NCBI RefSeq assembly: GCF_001552175.1
Contig: NZ_BCQR01000115.1
Span: 1 to 39,980, forward strand
Direction: 5' to 3'
Length of the DNA: 39,980 nt
DNA from: Actinomadura kijaniata NBRC 14229
GTDB lineage: Bacteria; Actinomycetota; Actinomycetes; Streptosporangiales; Streptosporangiaceae
Positions 9,886 to 16,800 of this stretch are shown in pieces. Each line of letters begins with the position of its first letter. Position 1 is the stretch's first letter. The notes beneath the pieces were generated by a model that searched no databases, was not told where the DNA came from, and saw only the letters and a list, made by a program, of their open reading frames with translations. A program made the translations under genes and the position numbers.

Positions 9886-11009
9886 GCGCGATCGCGCGGA
9901 CCCGCCGCGGCGTCCAGGGGGTCGCGGCGTTCCTCGCCGTGGCCGAGCTGACGTCCCGGAGCGGACTGCCCCTGCCGCCCGTCTCGGCGGTCCTCGCCGA
10001 GGCCGGGCGGCTCGCCGGGGACACCGCGTTCCTGACCGACGTGCGCGCCACCGTCACCGCCTGGCTGCTCGGCCTGGCGGTGGCGGCCGCCCTGCCCCGG
10101 GTCGAGGCGGTGGCCCGGCCGGTGCTCGAGTTCCTGCGGCCGATCCCGGCGATGGCGATCATCCCGCTGGCGCTGCCGCTGTTCCCCGACGCCCTCGACA
10201 TGAAGACCTCGGTGATCGTCTACACGTCCTGCCGGCCGGTACTGATCAACACCGTGTACGGGCTGCGCGAGGTGGCCAAGGAGACGCTCTCCTCCTTCGG
10301 CCTCGCCCCCGTTCATCGCGACCGGGGTGCGGCTGTCGGCGGCCATCGCGCTGATCGTCGCGGTGAGCGCCGAACTGCTGGCCGGGGCTCGCCGGGCATC
10401 GGCACGTTCACCACCAACGCCGGAAGCTCCGACCGCGTGGAGCTGATGCTCGCGGCGACGGTGTGGGCGGGCGCCCTCGGCCTCGCCGCGGGCCGCTCCG
10501 AACGACTGTCGGACCACCTGGCCCCGCTCGTCCACTTCTTCCGCGCGATCCCGCCGCCCGCCCTGGTCCCGGTCTTCATCGTGCTCTTCGAGATCGGCAC
10601 CCGGATGCAGCTGGCGACGATCGTGTTCGGCGTCGTGTGGCCCGTCCAGCTGAACTCCCTCGACGGAGCCCGCCACGTCGACCCGCTCCAGCTGGAGACG
10701 GCCCGCGCCTTCCGCCTGCCACGCACCACCCGCGTCACCCGGATCATCCTCCCGGCCGCCGCCCCCAAGATCTTCGCGGGTCTCCGGCTGAGCCTGTCCA
10801 CCGCGCTGATCCTGATGGTGGTCTCCGAACTGGTCGGCTCCGTCAACGGCATCGGCTACCTGCGGATGCCGGCCCAGAGCACCACCGACGTCCCCGGCGT
10901 GTGGACCGGAATCGTCCTGCTGGACGCCCTCGGACCGGCGCTGAACACGGCGTTCCTGACCGTCGAACGCCGCGCCCTGGCCTGGCATCACGGGGCCCAA
11001 CGCCTGTGA
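9882..11009 (+). pseudogene. Two ABC permease genes collapsed into one frameshifted remnant
   Basis: The 5' half (from GTG 9882) matches a SsuC/TauC-like permease with its LEFLRPIPAMAIIPLALPLF segment. Near 10310 the correct frame is lost; the conserved PFIATGVRLSAAIALIVAVSA is readable only in another frame, and the original frame resumes near 10387 (GSPGIGTFTTNAGSS). The first permease then runs, without its own end, into the middle of a second one (GRSERLSDHLAPLVHFFRAIPPPALVPVF), whose N-terminal third is missing but whose C-terminus is intact. So there were indels and at least one internal deletion. No ATPase gene is nearby. The frame happens to stay open for about 600 codons, including out-of-frame binding-protein sequence, which could mislead gene callers. 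Confidence 0.78.
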
Positions 11010-11029
11010 CCGGACCCCCGTTAACCGAG

Positions 11030-11059
11030 TTGGCACCACCCACACCCATCCCGTAAGCT
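11030..11059 (+). promoter_or_regulatory. Promoter of the tRNA-Asp/tRNA-Phe unit
   Basis: TTGGCA (11030-11035) and TAAGCT (11054-11059) are separated by 18 bp and lie about 80 bp before tRNA-Asp. A second -10-like TAGACT at 11123-11128, with a weak -35, lies immediately before the tRNA. Confidence 0.55.
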
Positions 11060-11139
11060 CTTCCATGTCGCCGCGAACGAGAGGCCCAAGGCCAGACCGG
11101 ACAACGCACACCCCGAGTCAGCTAGACTCGACGCCACAA

Positions 11140-11214
11140 GGTCCTGTGGAGCAGCTAGGAGTGCTCGCCACCCTGTCAAGGTGGAGGCCGCGGGTTCAAA
11201 TCCCGTCAGGACCG
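11140..11214 (+). tRNA. tRNA-Asp(GTC)
   Basis: The acceptor stem GGTCCTG pairs with CAGGACC (11207-11213). The anticodon loop reads CTGTCAA (anticodon GTC), the T arm has GGTTCAAATCC, and the discriminator is G. An encoded CCA follows at 11215-11217. It is co-transcribed with tRNA-Phe 26 bp downstream. Confidence 0.96.
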
Positions 11215-11240
11215 CCAGACGCGCCGATCGCGTGCGTCCT

Positions 11241-11314
11241 GGGCAGGTAGCTCAGTCGGTACGAGCGTCCGCCTGAAAAGCGGAAGGTCGGCGGTTCGAC
11301 CCCGCCCCTGCCCA
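11241..11314 (+). tRNA. tRNA-Phe(GAA), host attachment site
   Basis: GGGCAGG (11241-11247) pairs with CCTGCCC (11307-11313), with discriminator A. The anticodon loop CTGAAAA gives anticodon GAA. No full CCA is encoded (ACA follows). Its 3' part, from the anticodon stem-loop to the end, is repeated exactly at 12485-12529, so the gene served as an integration site and was restored by the incoming copy. Confidence 0.96.
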
Positions 11315-11316
11315 CA
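11272..11316 (+). repeat. Left attachment repeat (attL) inside tRNA-Phe
   Basis: This 45-bp sequence begins CCTGAAAAGCGGAAGG and ends CCTGCCCACA. It is identical to 12485-12529; sequence diverges on both sides of each copy. A duplicated tRNA 3' half is the usual product of tyrosine-recombinase integration. Confidence 0.9.
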
Positions 11317-11330
11317 ACTCTGAGCAGTGC

Positions 11331-11362
11331 AAACGCCCCGAAGCCATAGGCTCGGGGCGTTT
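11331..11362 (+). terminator. Terminator after tRNA-Phe, inside the island
   Basis: AAACGCCCCGA pairs with TCGGGGCGTTT (11 bp), with an inner GCC/GGC extension around a short loop. It would end the tRNA transcript. Because it lies inside the duplicated repeats, it probably arrived with the island. Confidence 0.85.
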
Positions 11363-11503
11363 GTCGTTGACAGCAACGCTGCCGTCATCAAGCGGACGGT
11401 CACCTAAGACAGCCAACACCTCACCTCAGTTGAAGATGATCAACGCAGAACCTCACACAGGGCGACCTTCTGCTGACTACCGACAGAGGTCATGACCGTG
11501 ATT

Positions 11504-11523
11504 TCAGAATACGATCTGATAAT
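11504..11523 (+). promoter_or_regulatory. TA promoter with overlapping operator-like repeat
   Basis: TCAGA-N6-TCTGA (11504-11519) overlaps a -10-like GATAAT (11518-11523). The ATG at 11532 is nine bases past the hexamer, giving an almost leaderless message. A repressor-bound dyad on the -10 fits autoregulation by the antitoxin; this is inferred. Confidence 0.45.
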
Positions 11524-11531
11524 CTGGAGGC

Positions 11532-12002
11532 ATGAGCACCAGCCACCCCGACGCAGTGACCTTCTCTGATCTGTCGCGCAACCCCCGGGCCGTGGCCGAG
11601 CGCGCCTCCCAACTGGGGCGCTTGCGCGTCACCCATCGCGATGCTCCCGACTTCTACCTCACAGCCGCCGACCGCGAGGAGCAGCGCGACGAGACACTGG
11701 TGACCGCATCCCGGATCTTCCTCGCACTCATGAAGCATGATCCCGGCGCTCTCAACCTGCTTCTCGCCATGCCAGACGTGTTCCCCTGGGTGCGCCACCT
11801 CAGCACCGAGGAGGTCCGCGCGTTCACCGTAGAACTGGTCGAAGCATTGTCGGACGCAGCAGAGCTTGACCTCGACACTTCCGCCCACGAGGTCATCGCC
11901 GGCTGGCGCGCCACGGCGCGCATCAAGGCCGACCCCCAACAGTACGAAGACGCAATCCGGCCCACTACCGGAGACTTCGGTGCAGTGGAGGTCAACCCTT
12001 GA
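11532..12002 (+). CDS. Phd/YefM-like antitoxin of a type II toxin-antitoxin pair
   Basis: The protein is 156 aa. Its N-terminal ~55 residues have the Phd/YefM pattern: VTFSDLSRNPRAVAERASQLG, a strand LRVTHRDAPDFYLTAADREEQ, then a helical C-terminus that probably neutralises the partner. This is longer than classic Phd antitoxins (about 80 aa), but this extended form is usual for actinobacterial relatives paired with RelE-like toxins. It should bind its own promoter and mask the toxin. The stop TGA overlaps the toxin start (TTGA at 11999-12002), so the two are translationally coupled. GGAGG sits only one base before the ATG, and a -10-like GATAAT is nine bases upstream, so initiation may be close to leaderless. 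The pair is the only coding content of the island. Confidence 0.7.
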   Translation: MSTSHPDAVTFSDLSRNPRAVAERASQLGRLRVTHRDAPDFYLTAADREEQRDETLVTASRIFLALMKHDPGALNLLLAMPDVFPWVRHLSTEEVRAFTVELVEALSDAAELDLDTSAHEVIAGWRATARIKADPQQYEDAIRPTTGDFGAVEVNP

Positions 12003-12355
12003 GCCCCAAGCGAGGGGACAGGGTCACAGTCCCACCACCCGACGACGAATGGGACGTACGATTCGGCACCAGCGACGCAGTGCGTGGCTGGGAGGAACTA
12101 TGCCGACTCGCACTGGCCAATACACGCCGCTGCCTTGAGACGCTCCGCTCCGACCCACGTTCCCGTAGCAACCACGATCGACAACACCGCCTCCGTGGAG
12201 ATCTCGCAACCCACAAGCACAACGGCCGAGATTTGGAGCAGTGGGAATACGAGGTCACTAGCGGCGGCCGCGTTCGTTATGTCATCAACGATGCCGACCG
12301 CACAGTGTGGATCGTCTACGCATCTCCCCGTCACCCCAAGGACACCGACCGTTGA
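11999..12355 (+). CDS. RelE/ParE-superfamily-like toxin
   Basis: The protein is 118 aa from a TTG start overlapping the antitoxin stop by four bases. The order of elements fits actinobacterial RelE-like toxins: EWDVRFGTSDAVRGWEEL, a helix with RRCLETLRSDPRS, RQHRLRGDLAT, EQWEYEVTSGGRVRYVIND, and the final strand TVWIVYASPRHPK. RelE relatives cut mRNA in the ribosomal A site; ParE relatives poison gyrase. The basic/aromatic C-terminal end (Arg, Tyr, His-Pro-Lys) fits the ribonuclease branch better, but the sequence does not settle it. No frameshift is seen, so the module looks functional. Confidence 0.68.
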   Translation: MSPKRGDRVTVPPPDDEWDVRFGTSDAVRGWEELCRLALANTRRCLETLRSDPRSRSNHDRQHRLRGDLATHKHNGRDLEQWEYEVTSGGRVRYVINDADRTVWIVYASPRHPKDTDR

Positions 12356-12380
12356 CAGGCTTCGCCGATACCGGCACACG

Positions 12381-12424
12381 CGACAGCAACGGTGACAGCA
12401 ACAACCGCTACCGATGACAGCCAC
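12381..12424 (+). repeat. Clustered TGACAGCAAC-like repeats near the right attachment site
   Basis: CGACAGCAAC (12381-12390), TGACAGCAAC (12393-12402) and TGACAGCCAC (12415-12424) lie 60-100 bp before the right repeat. A further exact TGACAGCAAC lies at 11368-11377, about 50 bp inside the left repeat. Short direct repeats flanking a core att site on both sides are typical arm-type integrase binding sites. Confidence 0.5.
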
Positions 12425-12484
12425 CGACACACGTCAATCACCGCTGGCCTCAGGCAGACACCCCCCACCATGACGGCTGCTCTT

Positions 12485-12529
12485 CCTGAAAAGCGGAAGG
12501 TCGGCGGTTCGACCCCGCCCCTGCCCACA
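12485..12529 (+). repeat. Right attachment repeat (attR), tRNA-Phe 3' fragment
   Basis: This is an exact 45-bp copy of 11272-11316 without the tRNA 5' half, so it is not a functional tRNA gene. It is followed by the probable original tRNA terminator. Confidence 0.9.
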
Positions 12530-12532
12530 TTC

Positions 12533-12576
12533 ACACCTCTGACCAGCAGAACCATGGTCAGAGGTGTTCTTGTTTT
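12533..12576 (+). terminator. Original tRNA-Phe terminator, displaced by the island
   Basis: ACACCTCTGACC (12533-12544) pairs perfectly with GGTCAGAGGTGT (12556-12567), followed by TCTTGTTTT. It lies four bases past the right repeat, the natural place for the terminator of the uninterrupted tRNA gene. Confidence 0.85.
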
Positions 12577-12666
12577 CGGGCCGCATTTCCGACAGGCCGA
12601 TGCACAGCGCTCGACTACCGTTCGCCTACCTCCCGACGACGCCGGATTGGTGTCCTTGCGGCTTTA

Positions 12667-13519
12667 GACCGTGTCTTGATTGGTGATGGTTCGTTGGACC
12701 AGCCGTGGCGAGCTTTGAGGAACGGCTGGTGCCGGATGAGTTGTGGGAGTTGTTCCAGCGGGTGGTCCCACCTGCGCCGACGCGTCCGCAGGGCGGTGGG
12801 CGGCGGCGCGCCGACGATCGCAGCGTGCTGGCGGCGATTGTGTTCGTGGCCACCACCGGATGCACCTGGCGGCAACTGCCGCCCACGTTCGGCGCATCGT
12901 GGCAGACGGTGCACCGCCGCTTCACCCAGTGGACCGCCGCGCGGGTGTGGGCCAAGCTCCACCGGGTGCTGCTGGATGAACTCGGCGCGGCCGGGGAACT
13001 GGACTGGTCGCGGTGTGTGATCGACTCGGTCAGCGTCCGCGCCGCCAAAGGGGGGATCTGACAGGCCCGAATCCTGTCGACCGCGGCAAACCCGGGTCCA
13101 AGATCCATTTACTCACCGACAGGGCCGGTCTGCCGCTGTCTGTCGGGATCTCGGCGGCCAACACCCACGACAAGCTCGGACTGGAGCCGCTGGTGCGCGG
13201 CATCCCGCCGGTCCGGTCCCGCCGCGGCCCGCGCCGTCGCCGTCCGGGCAAGCTGCACGCCGACAAGGGATACGACTACCTCGACCTGCGCAGATGGCTG
13301 CGCAGTCGCAGCATCGCCCCGCGCATCGCCCGTCGCGGCATCGAGACCTCCCACCGGCTGGGCCGGCACCGCTGGGTGGTCGAGCGCACGGTGTCCTGGC
13401 TGAATGGCTGCCGCCGCCTGCACCGCCGCTACGAGCGCAAGGCCGAACACTTCCTGGCCTTCGTCGGCATCGCCGCCGCCCTCATCTACTACCGCCACCT
13501 CACCAAATGAGACGACGTC
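12667..13519 (+). mobile_element. Complete IS5-family (IS427-like group) insertion sequence
   Basis: The element is 853 bp. The left end GACCGTGTCTTGATTGGTG and the reverse complement of the right end, GACGTCGTCTCATTTGGTG, form imperfect 19-bp terminal inverted repeats (13 matches). TTA directly flanks both sides (12664-12666 and 13520-13522), a target duplication typical of this group. The transposase is encoded in two overlapping frames. The visible structure suggests it is intact and recent. Confidence 0.85.
12705..13510 (+). CDS. IS5-family transposase made by -1 programmed frameshift
   Basis: ORF A runs 12705-13061 and carries the N-terminal helix-turn-helix region (DELWELFQRVVPP through WRQLPPTFGASWQTVHRRF), ending with the first catalytic Asp (VIDSVSVRAAKGG). 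ORF B continues in the -1 frame to 13510 (DLTGPNPVDRGKPGSKIHLL) with the second Asp (HADKGYDY) and the catalytic Glu (WVVERTVSWL). At the junction the bases AAAGGGGGG (13047-13055) form a slippery run, with TGA (13059-13061) just after in the zero frame. Slippage gives a 268-aa DDE enzyme, normal for the family. ORF A alone would lack most of the active site and may act as a regulator. Confidence 0.88.
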
Positions 13520-13522
13520 TTA

Positions 13523-13919
13523 GTGGCGCAGGCGGTCGGGCTGTCCGACACGGCCGCCGGTGGGGTCGATCCGGCAGGATCGCATCCATCCTGGAGTTGG
13601 CCCCTTCTGAAGGAACTCCGGTCGACATCACCGGCCTTGGCTGGTTGGCCGGGATGTCGGCCTCGTCTGGGGTGTTCTCAGAAGATCGTTGCGCTGGGTG
13701 CGCTGCTGTGGTTCTCCTGGACGGGGTCGGTCGCCGTGGTCGGCTGGTCTGCTGGGCTCGCTGGTTGGGTGGTCCTTGTAGCCCAGCCGGGACTGTTCTT
13801 CCCGTTGTCTGGGAGGTCGACAAGAGACGGCGGCCCAGTCGTTCTTCGGTGGTGTGTGCTTGGCGGATTTGTGCGTTGTCGCACAGTAAGCCTTGTTCGG
13901 ATGTTCGCGAGGCGATGCG
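13523..13919. other. Intergenic stretch between the IS and AraC gene, no gene seen
   Basis: About 400 bp lie between the insertion sequence and the AraC stop codon. Frames here lack recognisable motifs and plausible starts. Part of it may be the former C-terminus of the AraC gene or debris of the IS insertion. Confidence 0.4.
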
Positions 13920-14795
13920 TTACTCGCGTTCGAAGGCGTCGGCGAACGCGTATTTCGAGTTGGAACCGCAGCGGTCGATGACGGCCTGGAGGGAGACGTC
14001 GGTCCTGTGTAGCAACCGGGCCGCGGTCGTCGTCCGCCACCAGGTCAGGTAGGCGAGCGGCGGTTGCCCGACGACGGTGGTGAAGCGCTTGGCGAAGGTG
14101 GAGCGCGACATGCCGGACAGTGCGGCCAGTTCGTTGATCGTCCAGAGGTGTTCGGGACGGTGGTGCAGGTGTTGCAGCGCGACGGCGATGGCCGGATCGG
14201 TCAGAGCGGCGGCCAGGCCGGTCGCGGCGTCGCCGGAGCGCTCGTCGATCCAGGTGCGCAGGACGTACAGCAGCAGCATGTCCATCAGCGAGGCGAGCAA
14301 CGCGTCGGTGCCGATGCAGGGTCGCCAGAGTTCCTCGCCCATGAGTTCGACGGTGGTGCGCAAGGCGGAATGCCGCCCGAGCCGGGCGGGCAGGTGGATG
14401 ACCGGCGGCAGCTCGGCCAGCAGCGGATGCGGGCGCAGGCGATCGAGGCGGTAGCGGACGCAGAGCAGGTCGGCAGCGGCCCCCTGCCCGGGGATGTCCA
14501 GCTCGGAGATCAGGGAGTCTCCGTCGCGGGCGGGACCGAAGTCGACCAGCGGGCTGCCGGAGCGGTCCGCCAGCACGTGTCCGTGCCCCGGGGCGGTGAA
14601 CAGCACATCCCCGACGCCGAGCGTCAGCGGTGGGCCGTCCGGGGGGACCAGGCGGCAGGCACCCTGCAGGACGACGTGGCAGCAGGCCGAGTCGTCGGAG
14701 GGGAACCGAACGCCCCACGGCGCTCCGCACCTGACCCTTCCCGCGTACGGACGGCCCACCCGCATGGTCGCGAGTACGTCACTCAGAACATCCAC
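13920..14795 (-). CDS. AraC-family regulator (cupin plus double HTH), short C-terminus
   Basis: The protein is 291 aa. The N-terminal half is a cupin-like ligand domain (HVVLQGACRLVPPDG, LGVGDVLFTAPGHGHVLAD), the AraC-binding_6 type. The C-terminal DNA-binding domain has the first HTH (LWTINELAALSGMSRSTFAKRF), the linker VVGQPPLAYLTWWR, and the second HTH (LLHRTDVSLQAVIDRCGSNSKYAFADAFERE). It stops at TAA 13920-13922 directly after the FxRxFG-type signature region, where relatives continue for about 10-20 residues (FG..PxxYR). That suggests a small 3' truncation on the side facing the IS. Residual activity is possible because most of the second HTH is present. A target gene is not evident. 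Confidence 0.82.
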   Translation of the reverse strand: MDVLSDVLATMRVGRPYAGRVRCGAPWGVRFPSDDSACCHVVLQGACRLVPPDGPPLTLGVGDVLFTAPGHGHVLADRSGSPLVDFGPARDGDSLISELDIPGQGAAADLLCVRYRLDRLRPHPLLAELPPVIHLPARLGRHSALRTTVELMGEELWRPCIGTDALLASLMDMLLLYVLRTWIDERSGDAATGLAAALTDPAIAVALQHLHHRPEHLWTINELAALSGMSRSTFAKRFTTVVGQPPLAYLTWWRTTTAARLLHRTDVSLQAVIDRCGSNSKYAFADAFERE

Positions 14796-15275
14796 ACCGC
14801 TACCCTAAGTCGCGGCCTTGGGCGGACGGGGCGGACACCACCCACGACCAGGCGATGAGGGGAGCGACGCGCTCGATGGAGGTGGATCCGGTGATCCGAC
14901 CGCTCGGCAGGGACAGCGCATGGGTGTCAGGCGTGCGTCACAGCTTGATGTGTCCGCGCGGGCGGCGTCGGTCGGCTCCTCGTTTGGCGTGGATATCGCA
15001 GTCCCATTCGATCCGGGTGATCCCTCGCAGAGCGCAGGAATCAGCTCTGCGGGATGACCACCGACCGGTGCCCCCTGGCCGGTAGGACACTCGACAGCTG
15101 GCAATGGCTTCAGATGGCCGGGGTTTCCCGTATGCGTTTCACCGCCGAATTCCTACGGCTTCGGCTGCCTCCGCCCAGCCGCGATTATCATCTTCTTGTC
15201 ATCGCCTCCGCACCCTTTACCGACCACCGACCGTGATCTTCATCCGAGCAATCGCCCCTTGGCTACGGTCATCGC
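14796..15275. other. 480-bp gap with one hairpin, no convincing gene
   Basis: No frame has family-like motifs. CGCAGAGC (15026-15033) pairs with GCTCTGCG (15044-15051), and the flanking ATCCC/GGGAT can extend the stem with a two-base bulge; it could be a terminator for lost genes. The left end must hold the promoter of the AraC gene. Confidence 0.35.
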
Positions 15276-15566
15276 ATGCCACGTCGCAAGCAGCATGCCG
15301 AATCCGGGCCGCTCGAACTCACCCCGCGCCTGGTCAGCGAGGCCATCAACAAACGGCAGGCTCGTCCCGAGCGACCATCCGCCCTGGCCTACCAGTCACT
15401 CATTCCGGCCTCGTACCAGAGCCTCGACATCGATCCCACCATGGAACAGCTCGTCCGGCGGCTTCCACCACCAGGCGGCTCCATGTCCTCCGCCGACGCT
15501 GAACGCTGGCTCGACACCGCCCGTTCCGTCATCGGTCTCGTTTACGTCGACCCCGCCGAGGGCTGA
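15276..15566 (+). CDS. Small unrecognised protein (96 aa)
   Basis: An ATG opens a 96-codon frame without a visible Shine-Dalgarno site. The product has a basic N-terminus (MPRRKQHAES), a short helix (LTPRLVSEAINKRQ), an aromatic/Ser stretch with the near repeat YQSLIPAS/YQSLDIDP, a Pro-rich loop (RRLPPPGG) and a final helix-strand (DAERWLDTARSVIGLVYVDP). No domain is recognised. Third-position GC is high and the start is reasonable. It faces the minus-strand 70-aa/metallopeptidase pair tail to tail, with 23 bp between. Confidence 0.45.
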   Translation: MPRRKQHAESGPLELTPRLVSEAINKRQARPERPSALAYQSLIPASYQSLDIDPTMEQLVRRLPPPGGSMSSADAERWLDTARSVIGLVYVDPAEG

Positions 15567-15589
15567 GCACCGGCCGCCGTCTCCAGCGG

Positions 15590-15802
15590 TCAGGCGGTGC
15601 GGCGCTCCTGGCGCGCCCACCTGCGGCGGAACCGCTCGACCAGTTCCTGGTTGCGCTGCGGAGTCCCGCGCAGGGCATCGAAGTCCATCGCGGTGGACGC
15701 CAGCCGTTCGTAGTCGGGGTGGTTCGGTTCGACGATGGTCACGCCGTCACCGACATCGTGAGGCACCAGCAGCAGACCGTCGCGTCGGATCGCCTGGGCC
15801 AT
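15590..15802 (-). CDS. Small partner of the metallopeptidase-like gene (70 aa)
   Basis: The ATG at 15802 shares its A with the TGA stop of the upstream gene (TGATG) and has GGAGG four bases before it, so the two are translationally coupled. A GTG one codon earlier would lie too near that site. The protein has a beta-like N-terminal half (GLLLVPHDVGDGVTIVEPNHPDY) and a very basic helix (QRNQELVERFRRRWARQERR). No family is recognised. By position it may be an accessory or inhibitor of the upstream protein, which is a guess from coupling only. Confidence 0.6.
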   Translation of the reverse strand: MAQAIRRDGLLLVPHDVGDGVTIVEPNHPDYERLASTAMDFDALRGTPQRNQELVERFRRRWARQERRTA

Positions 15803-16473
15803 CACACCTCCAACCCGTAGTGCCTGACATAGTACCGGGCCACCATCTCGGTGACCGGGATCGAGCCGGACAGGTGCCGTGACAGCCAGTCCAGTTCATG
15901 ATTGATCACCAGCGCCCACGCCTCGGCCCACCACTCCAGCGGATCCTGCCAGCGCTGGTACACCAGCAGCGGCCGGCACCGCATCATGATCGTCTGCCAC
16001 TCGGCGGACTCGGCCGCCCGGCGGCGCCGCTCGATGACGTGCCCGATCTCATGGTCCACCAGGGAGACCGAGACATGCGGGCCGGTACCGACCACCACGG
16101 TGCGCCGGCCCCAGACCACGGCGCCGGGGACCTGGTCCCACAGCTGGTCGATGCCGGGCCGGACCGGCCGACCGGTCAGGTACCGCAGGTGGTCCAGGGC
16201 CGGGGCGTTGCCGACGCCCAGCCACAGCCCGCCGGTGAGGGTGTCGGCGACCAGCGAGGCGATCGGTCCGGGCAGCGCCGCCAACCGGTCCACGGCCGCG
16301 ATCAACTGAGAGGGGGGCGGGCCCTCGGCGGGGTTCCACTGGCGCCGCACCACCTGTTCCAGCACACCCAGATGGCGGCGGCCGTCTCGAGGCACCAGAT
16401 CGGCGTCGGCGGGGTGCGGATCGCACCAGTACGGCGCACGCTGGCCGGTGGAAAGCGCAGGCGGAGTCGTCAT
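15802..16473 (-). CDS. Zincin-like metallopeptidase domain protein (HEIGH)
   Basis: The protein is 223 aa and cytoplasmic (no signal peptide). HEIGH at residues 141-145 is an HExxH zinc site whose Glu would activate water. About 35 residues on, DPLEWWAEAWALVINHE offers Glu180 or Glu184 as third ligand, an arrangement like gluzincins and the lethal-factor-like (ATLF) peptidase domains common in actinobacteria. The N-terminal 130 residues match nothing I recognise (VDRLAALPGPIASLVADTL, GGLWLGVGNAPALDHLRYLTGRP). It heads a two-gene unit with the 70-aa protein. The substrate is unknown. Its place among mobile and defence-like genes suggests a conflict or regulatory protease; that is inference. 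Confidence 0.6.
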   Translation of the reverse strand: MTTPPALSTGQRAPYWCDPHPADADLVPRDGRRHLGVLEQVVRRQWNPAEGPPPSQLIAAVDRLAALPGPIASLVADTLTGGLWLGVGNAPALDHLRYLTGRPVRPGIDQLWDQVPGAVVWGRRTVVVGTGPHVSVSLVDHEIGHVIERRRRAAESAEWQTIMMRCRPLLVYQRWQDPLEWWAEAWALVINHELDWLSRHLSGSIPVTEMVARYYVRHYGLEV

Positions 16474-16766
16474 GGCGTTCTCATGCTTCCAGAAACCGCC
16501 ATGCTCCTTGGGCGGTGGTGACTGTCAGCGAAAGCGCCTCAACACCCTTTTACCTGGCGCACTGTCAAACCACCGCGTTCCGGCCATTGACCGGAATCCG
16601 AGTGCGGACCGCAGAACACCGGCACTATTCGCATCGGTCCCTGCTGATCACCGCACCAAGTGGCGGCCAACGGCCGAGACCACCAGCAAGTCACGCACAC
16701 CTCGTGGACTCCGTTAAAACAGAAAGCCCTTTGCGCAACCCTTACTCGATTGTCCGCCGACCACCG
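16474..16766. other. Divergent intergenic region, no gene seen
   Basis: About 290 bp with visibly lower GC than the neighbourhood separate the metallopeptidase gene from the 84-aa gene. Overlapping frames here have no motifs. It presumably holds promoters in both directions. Confidence 0.35.
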
Positions 16767-16800
16767 CCTGTCGCAATCGACAGGCAGCGGGGATCGCTGC
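16767..16800 (+). promoter_or_regulatory. Two back-to-back hairpins ending at the ATG of the 84-aa gene
   Basis: CCTGTCG-CAAT-CGACAGG (16767-16784) is followed at once by GCAGCG-GGGAT-CGCTGC (16784-16800), whose last base precedes ATG 16801. The GGGGA of the second hairpin (stem edge and loop) is the only Shine-Dalgarno candidate. The structure could tune translation or bind a regulator. Confidence 0.45.

Larger units (their letters stand above)
11272..12529. mobile_element. Minimal tRNA-Phe integrated island carrying only a toxin-antitoxin pair
   Basis: Two 45-bp direct repeats of the tRNA-Phe 3' half bound a 1,213-bp unit. It holds a terminator next to the left repeat, a Phd-like/RelE-like gene pair, and clustered TGACAGCAAC repeats near both ends. 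There is no integrase, excisionase or replication gene. The native tRNA terminator (12533-12567) now lies beyond the right repeat, and a different one (11331-11362) follows the rebuilt tRNA, as expected if that segment came with the element. It is either a deletion remnant kept by the addiction module, or a small element moved in trans. Confidence 0.82.

Noticed and set aside
9195..11009. A single 604-aa ABC permease protein
   Set aside because: It mixes binding-protein sequence, out-of-frame sequence and parts of two permeases; the conserved segments lie in different frames.
12485..12529. Second tRNA-Phe gene
   Set aside because: Only the 3' half from the anticodon loop is present; there is no acceptor 5' strand or D arm. 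It is the right attachment repeat.
14805..15236. Small genes in the gap between the AraC gene and the 96-aa gene
   Set aside because: Short frames on both strands lack ribosome sites, motifs and consistent codon use.
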